Shown: positions 18,814 to 27,475, counted from the stretch's first letter. The stretch is DNA of 64,000 nucleotides from Legionella parisiensis (GCF_001467945.1 NZ_LNYQ01000013.1:2571861-2635860); one strand, 5' to 3'. The notes: generated from the sequence alone by a model not told the origin. A program made the numbers and translations.

Positions 18814-20952
18814 TTACCACTTCAATAATGGAATCAGATTAGAATAATTATCAGTCCATAAGAACTGCTCGTCACTTGTATTAAACTGCCAACGAGCTCC
18901 CTTCATAATTTGCAACGCCAGATTTTCATTAGAAGTCAAAAAAGCCCACTGTGAATCAAACTGACCTAATGCAAGCATGCCTTTATTATTTAAAGAGAGC
19001 ACCATCAACTCCAAAGACCTGCCAGCAGCATTGATCACAGGTAATAATTTCATATGTCGATTACTTAGATGAATCAATATACCTCCGTCTTTGGTAATTT
19101 TTTGTTGATATAGAATAAATGCTTCAAGAGTTAATAAATGCACAGGAATTGCATCCGAACTAAAAGCATCTATGACTAATAATTTTTGGGAATGATCCGG
19201 TAATTGTTCTACAGCCAATCTTCCATCATTTTTTATAATGGTCAGCTGGGCTGGGCAATCTCTTATGTTGGTAAACAATTGAGGATTCCTGGCGAGATCA
19301 ATGACCTGATTATCAATCTCAATTACTTTAATTTGATCCTCTTTTCGAAATTGGCAGATCATAGTACCAATACCTAAGCCAATAATTGTTACTGATAAAG
19401 AGCTCCATTTTTGCTGCATGACATCCACCAGGGGTTTAACCGCTCCATAATAAGAAGTCAGTCCAGTAGGTATTTTCTCTCCTGTGGCTTGCAATCCATG
19501 CACTGTAGATTGATTGATTAAGACTCGTGTCCCTTGTTTATCTATTACTTTTTTTACTCCATAAAAATCGCGCACCTGTATTAAAATTGAATCATTTTGT
19601 AGTAGTGGTGAAAAAATAAACCCAAATAAAATGAATAACGATAAAATCAAACTGGTTTTACTTTTTTGCCAAATAACGATGATAATTAATGCCAAAATAG
19701 CGCATATCTGAAAAGATGAAAAACCTCCAGGCCAATGAATATCGCGAAGAGCGTAATGTAGTAGCATAACAACCAGAACAACCATGGGAACCCACCAACT
19801 GCCTTTTTTGGGCAATTGAGGCAACGCACAAAGGCTTAGTAAGATTGCTAGAGGATATTCATAAATCTGATTAAACCAGTGTGGTGCTAAAATTCCATTA
19901 AACACCCCAGCCAATACTCCCCCAAGAGCCAGACAAAAATAAAATAATGTAAGGGACTGCGGTTTCGGTCTGCTTAAGAATAATTGACTATGGCAAAGCA
20001 ATGCTAATATAAAGAAACTCAATAAATGAAACAAGATACCTTGCCAAGCCTTTATTTGCCCGGCATGTAAAATAAAGCCCATAATCGGAAAAATGAGAAA
20101 AAATATACTATTTCGTGCTATCCATGGAAATGAAACCAAAGGCTTGTTAGTAAATACAAGTACAAAAGTAAGTAGGTACAAAGCCAAAGGCAATACCCAA
20201 AATAAGGGAGTTGCTGCAATATCCGTAGTAATATACAAAGTCACTCCCAGCATTAAACTGCATGGAACAAAACTTAAAAAAATCCAATACAGTATTTTCT
20301 GCAGAGGCCAGGCCACAGCTATTTCATTTTGTTTTTCCAGCGGTTGATAACGATTAGCAACAACAATAAAAAATAACAAAGCAACATAGAATACATAGCC
20401 TATGTTCCATAAATAAAATTGATTTTTTAATCCAATGAAACGTTCTATCACCCAGGGGTAAAGTAACAAAGACAAGAGACTACCCAGGTTAGACGCAGCA
20501 TATAAAAAGTAAGGATCTGCAGATCCTTTTTCCTTGGTCTGACTGTAGGCAAATTGCAATAAAGGTGCTGAGGCACCAATAACAAGTAAGGGCAATCCCA
20601 ATTGAGCAAATAAATTAGATAAAATGCTCCATTCAGGAGATTCATGAAGAATCAAGGGTTGAAATACAAGAGGTAACGCCATAAAACTCAAGAAAACGAG
20701 CACTGTATGCGCCACTCTCCATGTACTCGGTTTATTAAAAAGGCAAAGCACAGCGGCATATCCATAAGCAAACAACAATACAACCTGAAAAAAAAGCATG
20801 CATACGGTCCAAACTGCCGGGGTTCCTCCATAAACAGGCAGTAAAGATTTAGCAACCATTGGTTGAATACTAAATAAAAGAATGGCGCTTAAGAACAAAC
20901 TGATAGGGAATAAAAAACGCACAAAGCATCCTTGGCTAGAAAACTCCACCAT
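18814..20952 (-). CDS. Membrane protein fused to a spermidine-synthase-like domain
   Basis: The 712-residue protein has about 12 hydrophobic segments in residues 15-450, followed by a soluble spermidine-synthase fold. In the latter, VTIIGLGIGT is the S-adenosyl-type nucleotide-binding glycine motif, VIEIDNQVIDLAR the acidic strand end, and LLVIDAFSSDAIPVHLLT the substrate-binding loop. This matches the family annotated as fused MFS/spermidine synthase. The usual polyamine substrate motifs of genuine spermidine synthases are not obvious, so its substrate is unknown. An alternative start is a GTG 10 codons in, behind AAGGATGC. It converges on parE. Confidence 0.85.
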   Translation of the reverse strand: MVEFSSQGCFVRFLFPISLFLSAILLFSIQPMVAKSLLPVYGGTPAVWTVCMLFFQVVLLFAYGYAAVLCLFNKPSTWRVAHTVLVFLSFMALPLVFQPLILHESPEWSILSNLFAQLGLPLLVIGASAPLLQFAYSQTKEKGSADPYFLYAASNLGSLLSLLLYPWVIERFIGLKNQFYLWNIGYVFYVALLFFIVVANRYQPLEKQNEIAVAWPLQKILYWIFLSFVPCSLMLGVTLYITTDIAATPLFWVLPLALYLLTFVLVFTNKPLVSFPWIARNSIFFLIFPIMGFILHAGQIKAWQGILFHLLSFFILALLCHSQLFLSRPKPQSLTLFYFCLALGGVLAGVFNGILAPHWFNQIYEYPLAILLSLCALPQLPKKGSWWVPMVVLVVMLLHYALRDIHWPGGFSSFQICAILALIIIVIWQKSKTSLILSLFILFGFIFSPLLQNDSILIQVRDFYGVKKVIDKQGTRVLINQSTVHGLQATGEKIPTGLTSYYGAVKPLVDVMQQKWSSLSVTIIGLGIGTMICQFRKEDQIKVIEIDNQVIDLARNPQLFTNIRDCPAQLTIIKNDGRLAVEQLPDHSQKLLVIDAFSSDAIPVHLLTLEAFILYQQKITKDGGILIHLSNRHMKLLPVINAAGRSLELMVLSLNNKGMLALGQFDSQWAFLTSNENLALQIMKGARWQFNTSDEQFLWTDNYSNLIPLLKW

Positions 20953-21197
20953 AAAAATCCATTGTAAGATTACCGAAATGGTTATACAACTTATTGTGGC
21001 ATCATTAGGTACTAAAATGGCATATATATCGAGTACTAAAGCGCAACATACCCGCAGTATGTGAGCATCGCAACGGAGAAAATCAAACCTTTTTTTCTAG
21101 GTGGTAGAAATGGAAACAAACCCTGTTATTTTTATCTTTTAAAAGCTGCAGACAAAGGTTATATTTACGTTATTTTCCATTATTCTTGGTAGTAGCT

Positions 21198-21794
21198 ATG
21201 GATGGTTTTCCTAACGTAGATATAAATGGTTATGAACAAATAAGAGACACAATCAAAACAGGAGACCTTCTATTTGCTTCAGGAAACTCCTTAATGTCAA
21301 CTATGATTAAAGGTGCAACAAATAGCGTGTGGAGCCATATTGCGTTTATTGTGCGCCTGGAAGCTATTGATCGAATCATGGTTATGGAAAGTGTTGAAAC
21401 CCTGGGGGTACGTACAGTTCCCTTAAGCAATTATATCCGTAATTATAACGGAAGTGGTCAGGGATATCCTGGAAGGTTAATGCTGGCTCGCCATCAGAGC
21501 TTCCCTAAAGATTCTCTTGCAAATCTCTCAAAGCAAGCAGTTGATTTGCTTGGATATCCTTATGATACTGAGGAAATACTTAAAATCGCTGCACGAATAG
21601 GAATGAGTGCTTTTGGTTTTGACAAAACAAGTCCCGAGGTGATCTCGCAACATGCATTCATTTGTTCTGAATATGTCTTCATTTGTTATAAATCCGTTGG
21701 TATTACTATAAATTACAACCCAAAAGGCTTTATTGCGCCGGCAGATTTTGCGAGTTCCCCCAAAGTGAAACCTCTGTCATATATTGTATCCTAA
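21198..21794 (+). CDS. YiiX/YebB-type permuted NlpC/P60-like amidase
   Basis: The protein (198 residues from the ATG; a TTG at 21186 would add four) fits the circularly permuted papain-like family of YiiX and YebB. The opening GDLLFASG and the catalytic histidine in SVWSHIAFI are typical, and the catalytic cysteine lies in FICSEYVFI near the C terminus. The intervening segment carries the hydrophobic strands expected. Such proteins hydrolyse amide or thioester bonds on lipids, peptides or peptidoglycan. No signal peptide is seen, so a cytosolic or translocated role is more likely than a periplasmic one. The ribosome-binding site is weak at either start. Confidence 0.75.
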   Translation: MDGFPNVDINGYEQIRDTIKTGDLLFASGNSLMSTMIKGATNSVWSHIAFIVRLEAIDRIMVMESVETLGVRTVPLSNYIRNYNGSGQGYPGRLMLARHQSFPKDSLANLSKQAVDLLGYPYDTEEILKIAARIGMSAFGFDKTSPEVISQHAFICSEYVFICYKSVGITINYNPKGFIAPADFASSPKVKPLSYIVS

Positions 21795-21869
21795 CCCATT
21801 ATAGTCTCAAAATAATTAAAGTTGGTTTTTTTGACCTAAAGAACTAAACATACTCAAAATATTAAAGCA

Positions 21870-21901
21870 AGGTAGCCTGTTTGCTTGAAAACAGGCTACC
21901 T
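21870..21901. repeat. 13-bp perfect inverted repeat (hairpin)
   Basis: AGGTAGCCTGTTT (21870-21882) is followed by a 6-base loop GCTTGA and its exact complement (21889-21901). It lies between the convergent amidase and VOC genes. Its stem carries the GTAGCC/GGCTAC sequence also found at 18771-18809, so it may belong to a dispersed intergenic palindrome family or serve as a transcription end for both genes. There is no T-run. Confidence 0.55.
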
Positions 21902-21996
21902 TCGAGCCCAAATAGGCTGCGAGCAGTCAGGCTAAATAAAGGCTGCGCTGTGATAGCCAAGAATGTTACCTTGTAGTTACAATGACCTATCTTGAC

Positions 21997-22434
21997 TCAT
22001 TCCTTGTTGGATAAATCGCCTATTCGTTTAAAATCTTTTTCACCAAAAATGGCTGAATCAAATTGATAATATTTAAATTCCAACAAATTATTACTGGGAT
22101 CCTTCAAGAAAAAGGATTGATGTTCAATTCGAGTGCCCTTAAATCGTATTTTTAGTGGAATTTCAAAGGTAATTTGCTCCTTTTTAATTTTTCCCAAAAA
22201 AGTATCAAATTCATGCCACTCAAGAAAAATTAAACCAAAGTGTCTTGGATAAATACCTTCTTGTAGAGGAAGGATAGTATCAACTTTATGTGCCACAATT
22301 TGATGATTGCCAAACTCCAGAATCAATGCATGCTCAGATTCACGCCCTAATGAAAAGCCCAATTTATGGTGATAGAAATCTTTTGCCAGAATAAGATCAT
22401 GGACTGGAAATGCAAGATGAAATAAAGTATTCAT
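21997..22434 (-). CDS. VOC (glyoxalase/bleomycin resistance) family protein
   Basis: The 145-residue protein has the two-module vicinal-oxygen-chelate layout. The N-terminal module has LFHLAFPVHDLILAKDFYHHKLGF, with His7 as first metal ligand. The second module has RHFGLIF (second ligand) and ends with the hallmark DPSNNLLEFKYYQ, where the glutamate is a ligand. This is the pattern of metal-dependent VOC enzymes such as dioxygenases, glyoxalases and isomerases. The substrate is not known. No ribosome-binding site is obvious before the ATG. Confidence 0.85.
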   Translation of the reverse strand: MNTLFHLAFPVHDLILAKDFYHHKLGFSLGRESEHALILEFGNHQIVAHKVDTILPLQEGIYPRHFGLIFLEWHEFDTFLGKIKKEQITFEIPLKIRFKGTRIEHQSFFLKDPSNNLLEFKYYQFDSAIFGEKDFKRIGDLSNKE

Positions 22435-22617
22435 GAGTTTAATTTCTTAATCATTATTTGTTTTTTCGATATGCTATCCTTCTGAACCATACATACTCCT
22501 TGTATTGGTCTATTTTATAAGGATAGCAAAAGCAAGCTGAAGATATAAAATTTATATTAATTAAGAAATAAGTATGTAAGAATATTTACTTTATTTAATT
22601 TTAATTTCAAATGTAAA

Positions 22618-23256
22618 ATGCTTTTAGACACTATTTTCGATTATATTATTCATATTGATGTTTACCTGAACACCATTGTTTCAACTTATGGATTTTGGAC
22701 CTATTTGCTTTTATTTGCAGTGATTTTCTGCGAAACAGGACTTATTGTGACACCCTTTTTACCGGGTGACTCCTTACTTTTTGCTGCAGGCAGTATTGCC
22801 GCACAACCTGGAAATCCATTAAATATCTCAATTTTGATGTTGCTGCTTTTTCTTGCCTCAGTGTTGGGAAATCAAATCAATTTTCTGGTGGGCCGTCTAC
22901 TGGGTCCTCGTATTTTTTCTACTGATAAATCCTGGCTGCTTAATAAAAGACACCTTGAGGAAACCCATGCATTTTATGAAAAACATGGAGGCAAAACGAT
23001 AATTTTCGCGCGTTTTCTTCCAATCATACGAACTTTTGCACCATTTGTGGCCGGCATAGGAACAATGCAAGTTTTTCATTTCTCATTGTACAACTTGATC
23101 AGTGCCTTAATTTGGATTGCTAGCTTGTTGAGCCTAGGCTATTTTCTCGGCTCAATTCCATTAGTCAAAGAAAACTTCACCATAGTAATTTACAGCATCA
23201 TTTTTATTTCAATTTTACCGCCTCTTCTTGCTTTACTAAGCCGAAAACGAACCTAG
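22618..23256 (+). CDS. DedA family membrane protein
   Basis: The 212-residue protein is an integral inner-membrane protein of the DedA (SNARE-associated/VTT) family. It shows TPFLPGDSLLFAAGSIAA near residue 45, LGNQINFLVGRLLGPRIF, and FARFLPIIRTFAPFVAGIGTM, which contains the arginine pair needed for activity in E. coli YqjA and YghB. Members act in undecaprenyl-phosphate or phospholipid recycling and in membrane-potential-dependent transport. Four to five hydrophobic segments are present. The gene stands alone; no strong ribosome-binding site is visible. Confidence 0.9.
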   Translation: MLLDTIFDYIIHIDVYLNTIVSTYGFWTYLLLFAVIFCETGLIVTPFLPGDSLLFAAGSIAAQPGNPLNISILMLLLFLASVLGNQINFLVGRLLGPRIFSTDKSWLLNKRHLEETHAFYEKHGGKTIIFARFLPIIRTFAPFVAGIGTMQVFHFSLYNLISALIWIASLLSLGYFLGSIPLVKENFTIVIYSIIFISILPPLLALLSRKRT

Positions 23257-23311
23257 TCGGATGAATAGAATGTTGTAGTCTGGAGTCATTAAGGTGTGTT
23301 GCAATTCGTTC

Positions 23312-23356
23312 CACTACCCTACATTACAAGACGTGTTCGCGGGATGTAGGGTAGTG
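23312..23356. repeat. 13-bp perfect inverted repeat
   Basis: CACTACCCTACAT at 23312-23324 and ATGTAGGGTAGTG at 23344-23356 are exact complements across a 19-base loop. They lie between the convergent dedA and OTU genes. No poly-T tract follows the stem on either strand, so this could be a bidirectional transcription end or a member of a dispersed palindrome family. Confidence 0.55.
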
Positions 23357-23448
23357 AGAATAAAACGGAATATCAGGTAATTGACCAGATCGCTCATGGA
23401 GCCTGCGAACAAGCCTCGGGACCGTGGTTGTTTGTTGACTTAGCTCAC

Positions 23449-25014
23449 TTAAAAAATTACCAGTTCATCAGGAATAAACTCCTCTTGAAACTCCGCCAAA
23501 AGTGCCGAATAATTTTTAGAAATATATTTTAAATCCATTTTATTATGCGGCTCGTTTGCTACTAAAAGCCCCTTTAATAACATAGTCCTGAATGAATGAG
23601 GATGAGTTTTGCCGTTTTTACTATCTTCAAGAAAATCCACTAACATGTTCTTGGCCTGCTCAAGATCTTCAACTAAAGAAAATTGCTCATCAAAGTTACT
23701 CGCTCTTGTCCTACCGGATGCGCCATGTCTGTGGAAAAACGAAAAAATAATTCCATCGCTATAGGTACAATACGCTATTACTGTACGATGAACTACATGA
23801 ATTAATCGATTTAATTCTTTTTGCTCTGCCTTTGAACTCATTAACGTTAAAGGCATCTCTTCACTGTGTTTAAAAAGAGTTTCTTTACTGAAATAGTGTT
23901 GAGGTTGCTTCTTCGACCGCTCAGGATTCATTACTCTAGGTTGAGTTTCATTGTGCTTACTTACATCTGTTTTTGGAAAATTTTGATCTTGGAGAGGCGG
24001 TCTTTTTACAATAGGATTTTGTTTAAGCTGCTTAGGATCTATATCTAACCCAATTATTTGCTTACTGATTGGAGGCGATAGCGAACTGCCCTCAAGGTGT
24101 TCTTTGGGCTTCGCTAAATTTTTTGACATTTTTTTAGCTATTGTCACTTTTGTAGTCCAATGCGTATTACCCATGTTATATAAGGTAATAATAGGGTAAG
24201 AAGGTTTATCACGTCCGTTCTCCTTACCAACGACATGGAGATTTACATGAAGTTGATCTGCGATTTCTTTCAAGTCATAATGGGTTGCCCATCGTCCATC
24301 TTCTTTAATCTTTTCCATGCCTTTTAAAATAACTGAATCCGGGTTTGCTTCCCTACCCACTATTATGTCTTTTTCCAATACTTCTTTGACATAAGCATTT
24401 TGTATTTTTTGTGCTTCCTTATCGCCTTTTCCTTTAAGTTTTAGTGCCAGTGATTGGGCAGTTTCTTGCGCCAAACGTCGGGCTTCTGGAGATAAAGCCA
24501 ATTCATTGAATTGGCTTATTGCAGCCAGTGAATGGTCGTTTTTTCCTAAGTAAAAGTCTACTAATTCCACGAATTTGCAAAATATTGGGGTAGCTGAAAT
24601 ATTGGCTCGCCCATCGTTTAATATGTCTTCTGTTATTATCCTGTTTAGGGGCTCGTTTTTATAGACATTAAAAGCAATAATTCTTAACGACATTTGTAAC
24701 TTGAACAGGAGCTCCTTTTTATAATTCCTATGTGAGTGATATAATTCATTTAAATCAATGTCGAGAATCTCTTGCAAACTAACATGGCGAAGACTTTGTA
24801 TCCTCCATTGCTCATAAGTTTTACTTTTTCTCGTAAGTGCGTGCTCTTTTTGAATAATATCGATTAAACCTACTGCAAACGCATAAAATCCACAATCACC
24901 ACCGCCAGGATTATCGATCACCATTTCCTCTATAGTAAGATCATCATCCAATATTTCGGAGTTTGGATTAGTCATGGATGGTCCCTTGCCAATTTCAATT
25001 TTGGTTCCAGACAT
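23449..25014 (-). CDS. OTU-like cysteine protease, candidate deubiquitinase effector
   Basis: The 521-residue protein carries an OTU-like catalytic centre. The Cys loop reads PGGGDCGFYAFAVGL with Cys41 preceded by Asp40 (family pattern DGxC-x(2)-A/R). The His loop is YNMGNTHWTTKV with His285, the family pattern being N-x-x-H-W/Y. About 243 residues separate the two, much longer than in human OTUs; a helical insertion after the Cys loop is a hallmark of the Legionella enzymes LotB and LotC. The C-terminal part (310-521) has a basic, Pro/Gln-rich linker and a helical end. The start follows GGGGAGTAATCA. I infer a translocated deubiquitinase; ubiquitin specificity is unknown. Confidence 0.75.
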   Translation of the reverse strand: MSGTKIEIGKGPSMTNPNSEILDDDLTIEEMVIDNPGGGDCGFYAFAVGLIDIIQKEHALTRKSKTYEQWRIQSLRHVSLQEILDIDLNELYHSHRNYKKELLFKLQMSLRIIAFNVYKNEPLNRIITEDILNDGRANISATPIFCKFVELVDFYLGKNDHSLAAISQFNELALSPEARRLAQETAQSLALKLKGKGDKEAQKIQNAYVKEVLEKDIIVGREANPDSVILKGMEKIKEDGRWATHYDLKEIADQLHVNLHVVGKENGRDKPSYPIITLYNMGNTHWTTKVTIAKKMSKNLAKPKEHLEGSSLSPPISKQIIGLDIDPKQLKQNPIVKRPPLQDQNFPKTDVSKHNETQPRVMNPERSKKQPQHYFSKETLFKHSEEMPLTLMSSKAEQKELNRLIHVVHRTVIAYCTYSDGIIFSFFHRHGASGRTRASNFDEQFSLVEDLEQAKNMLVDFLEDSKNGKTHPHSFRTMLLKGLLVANEPHNKMDLKYISKNYSALLAEFQEEFIPDELVIF

Positions 25015-25026
25015 TGATTACTCCCC

Positions 25027-25141
25027 GGTTGCACTCTATAGAATTGACCCGCTTTGGAAATTCTGCTGCAGAAGCGTACTTGCTTCGTCGATACGGTAGT
25101 TGAATCTCATGTACTTGCGGTACACTCCGACTCTACACTCC
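25027..25141 (-). repeat. Copy A of a dispersed repeat of about 110 bp
   Basis: Read on the minus strand, this stretch begins GGAGTGTAGA (25132-25141), continues GTGTACCGCAAGTACATGAG (25106-25125) and ATTCAACTACCGTATCGACG, and ends near 25027 with AATTTCCAAAGCGGGTC. A similar but diverged sequence occurs at 54027-54130 on the plus strand. Both copies end 13-25 bases before the start codon of a gene and point the same way. Leader sequence, shared promoter and MITE-like mobile element are all possible. Confidence 0.7.
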
Positions 25142-25261
25142 GTGTCACTACGCAATTGATTCTAAAGCCAGTTTCTAAAAAGGTCTAATAAAAAATGTTC
25201 ACATATTATGCTACGAGAGAATTTAACTCGCAATAGTAAGAATTTATTTGGAACTAATGGG

Positions 25262-26041
25262 CTAATCGGCAATTAATAATTGCGATAGCATACCATTTTG
25301 AATCCACCCCTTAAGAAAAGAAGCGGCCTTCATACCTACCTCTTCCGGCTTTATCCACTGGCAAAGTCCCTCACATAGTGCGCCAAAAGACAACTTTTGG
25401 AATAAGTTGTCTAATGCCCAAGCTTCTTCATCTGAGAGGCTATAAAATTGAATGATATATTCAGGTGAACGCCATAAAACCCAGGATGTGGGTATAGAGT
25501 TTTGTTGCAATTCAGGCAGTTCCCGATCATGAGTTAAAGCCTGCCAAAGAGGAATTGTGTTTCCCAAATAATTGACTCGCTGCAGGGATGGATGGAGAAC
25601 AAATTGAAGATTGGGCCATGCCTCAGGTGGGATAACCGCCATATCCTCAACTCGCACTACCGGCTCATCAGCAGCATCAAAAGCTAAACCCATTTTCCAC
25701 TCAAAATCAGCAAGCTCGGATAAATAAGGATAGTGTGGATAATTACGCTTAATGAAATCTGCTAATAAATCACCAAACCAACGAATAGAGCGATAATAAG
25801 AAGGATGTGCATCAATGTAATAAGTGGATAGCTTATTAAATTCTTCGGTTCCTAAATAAGCATACAAGGCAGGAAAGTTAGTACTCAAACTTTCAATAAG
25901 CCGAAGTTTATACGCATCACGATAAATGCCTAAGCGAGTATCTACTGATACCAAATCAGTTGGTACTATAGAACCCTGGATCTCAGAATGCCCTGATAAT
26001 AGAAATTTTTGAAACTGATCCTGTAACTGAGAAAGCTCCAT
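25262..26041 (-). CDS. bufC: DUF2063 (BufC/HvfC-type) partner protein
   Basis: The 259-residue protein matches the DUF2063 family: the N-terminal helical segment LQDQFQKFLL, the LRLIESLSTNFPALYAYLG core, and SYRSIRWFGDLLADFI-like segments are typical. In bufferin and HvfA systems this protein sits beside the DUF692 enzyme and is thought to bind the precursor peptide, helping to present it. Its ATG overlaps the bufB stop by one base (TAATG), so translational coupling is expected. No membrane segment is seen. The gene ends the operon. Confidence 0.85.
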   Translation of the reverse strand: MELSQLQDQFQKFLLSGHSEIQGSIVPTDLVSVDTRLGIYRDAYKLRLIESLSTNFPALYAYLGTEEFNKLSTYYIDAHPSYYRSIRWFGDLLADFIKRNYPHYPYLSELADFEWKMGLAFDAADEPVVRVEDMAVIPPEAWPNLQFVLHPSLQRVNYLGNTIPLWQALTHDRELPELQQNSIPTSWVLWRSPEYIIQFYSLSDEEAWALDNLFQKLSFGALCEGLCQWIKPEEVGMKAASFLKGWIQNGMLSQLLIAD

Positions 26042-26904
26042 TATACTAATACCTCTTCAACTAAAATTGACTCAGCAATCCGTCGTGCCTGATTGATTTC
26101 TGCGAGTAACTCCGCAAAAGGAGGCATATTATCATCTCGTTCGATCATAGATGATATCGGTCCTAAACGCTGCAATGCTGCAGCATAAAGACTCCAAACA
26201 GGTTGTATTACTGGTGCGTCATGCGTATCGATAATGTAATTACCATGATTTGAGTGGCCTGCTAAATGAATTTGCGCGACACGCTCGGGAGGCATAGCCA
26301 TAATATAATCTATAGGATTAAACTGATGATTTACAGAACTCACATAAATATTATTTATATCTAATAAAATATAACAATCCGCTTGTTTTACAATTTCCTG
26401 GATAAACTCCCATTCGGTCATTTCAGATTGTTTGTAAGTCAGATAACTGGAAACGTTTTCGATTAAAATGGGACGTCCTAAAAAATCCTGTACTTGATGA
26501 ATTCGTGATGCAATGTGGTTTACTGTTTCACGTGTATAGGGAACAGGTAACAAATCATGGGCATTAATCCCGTTAACCCCAGTCCAGCATAAATGATCAG
26601 ATACCCAGACTGGCTCAATGCGAGCTACCAACGCTTTTAATTGATTTAAATAATCACGATCCAGAGAATCAGTACTTCCTAATGAAAGAGACACCCCATG
26701 CATCACTATAGGATAGTGAGCTCGTATTTGGTCAAGATAATAAAGCGGTTTGCCGCCCGGAACCATATAATTTTCGGTCAGTACCTCAAACCAATCCAAA
26801 TCGGGTTTTTGTTCTAAGATTTCTTCATAATAATCAGGTCGTAATCCCAATCCAAAACCTAAAAAAGGCATTTTTTCAGTTACTTTATACTTTGGGATAT
26901 CCAT
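26041..26904 (-). CDS. bufB: DUF692 MNIO enzyme (BufB/MbnB-like) modifying the precursor peptide
   Basis: The 287-residue protein belongs to DUF692, the multinuclear non-heme iron oxidases (MNIO) that modify cysteines of ribosomally made peptides, as MbnB, HvfB and BufB do. Typical iron-ligand segments are in order: MHGVSLSLGS, SDHLCWTG, IENVSSYLT, DINNIYVSSVNHQF, AQIHLAGH and DTHDAPV. Length is normal. It lies between the precursor gene and bufC and overlaps bufC by one base. The substrate is presumably the small Cys-rich protein encoded just upstream. The intact ligand set suggests an active enzyme. Confidence 0.92.
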   Translation of the reverse strand: MDIPKYKVTEKMPFLGFGLGLRPDYYEEILEQKPDLDWFEVLTENYMVPGGKPLYYLDQIRAHYPIVMHGVSLSLGSTDSLDRDYLNQLKALVARIEPVWVSDHLCWTGVNGINAHDLLPVPYTRETVNHIASRIHQVQDFLGRPILIENVSSYLTYKQSEMTEWEFIQEIVKQADCYILLDINNIYVSSVNHQFNPIDYIMAMPPERVAQIHLAGHSNHGNYIIDTHDAPVIQPVWSLYAAALQRLGPISSMIERDDNMPPFAELLAEINQARRIAESILVEEVLV

Positions 26905-26928
26905 ATTCAGCTCGAAGAAAAATGTGAG

Positions 26929-26951
26929 CCAGGCATGTATTACATGCCTGG
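26929..26951 (-). terminator. Hairpin between precursor gene and bufB (possible attenuator)
   Basis: CCAGGCATGT and ACATGCCTGG form a perfect 10-bp stem with a 3-base loop. On the minus strand the stem is followed by CTCACATTTTTC, a weak uridine tract. It lies in the 71-base gap between bufA2 and bufB. Such a hairpin would allow more precursor than enzyme to be made, as expected in RiPP operons, or could stabilise the upstream mRNA end. A full terminator is not proven. Confidence 0.55.
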
Positions 26952-26975
26952 AGTAACGCGAAACTCAAATTGAAA

Positions 26976-27227
26976 TTATTGAACAACAGTACCACCAGCT
27001 TTTTGGCAGTCTTCTTGAGACATTTCAGCTACGCCTTTGCCTTTACAAGCGTTTTGGCCTTTACAAGCGTTATCCGCAGTTTTGCAAGCGCCTTGGCCTT
27101 TACATGCATTACCACCTTGGCATTTTACCATACCAGCAGTAGTATCAGCTGCAAAAGCAGGGGTTAAAGCAAACATAGAAGCAGCACCCATTGCAAGAGC
27201 AACGCCTGTTAATTGTAATTTGTTCAT
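26976..27227 (-). CDS. bufA2: Cys-rich exported precursor of bufferin type (BufA2-like)
   Basis: The 83-residue protein begins with a Sec signal peptide (residues 1-26, hydrophobic core VALAMGAASMFAL, cleavage site AFA|AD). The mature part has six cysteines (36, 42, 48, 55, 61, 74) in NACKG/GACK-type repeats with spacings of 5-6 residues. This fits the periplasmic bufferin-type metallophore precursors. The repeat cysteines are the likely targets of the MNIO enzyme encoded next. The inferred role is binding a transition metal, probably copper, in the periplasm after modification and export. A ribosome-binding site AAAGGAATTAAG lies before the ATG. Confidence 0.85.
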   Translation of the reverse strand: MNKLQLTGVALAMGAASMFALTPAFAADTTAGMVKCQGGNACKGQGACKTADNACKGQNACKGKGVAEMSQEDCQKAGGTVVQ

Positions 27228-27265
27228 TGACTTAATTCCTTTTAGAGTTAATTAAATAAGCTATA

Positions 27266-27323
27266 GGGCAAAATATAATTTTTGCCCTTTGCATTTTAGA
27301 AATTTATATTTAATTTTGTCAAG
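27266..27323 (-). promoter_or_regulatory. Putative promoter and palindrome upstream of bufA2
   Basis: On the minus strand TTGACA (27318-27323) is a perfect -35. A -10-like CTAAAAT-type stretch lies near 27293-27298, with a spacing of 17-19 bases depending on the hexamer chosen. Downstream, GGGCAAAA (27266-27273) and TTTTGCCC (27280-27287) form an inverted repeat with a 6-base loop, in the transcript leader or at an operator position. Metal- or stress-responsive control is possible but not shown. Confidence 0.55.
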
Positions 27324-27475
27324 TTCACCTTTGAAAAATAATAGCTTTCTGTAGGGATTAGCCAAAGCCCAGCAATAACAAGAAAATGGGCAGGATCCTC
27401 CTTCGTCACCTCCACTTCCAAAAACAAAGTCTATAATAAAAATAATTGCTTAAATTTCAAAGTAACAATAAAGAC

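Noticed and set aside
26970..27255. Plus-strand ORFs opposite bufA2
   Set aside because: Shadows of the repeat-rich Cys-coding gene; no ribosome-binding site.
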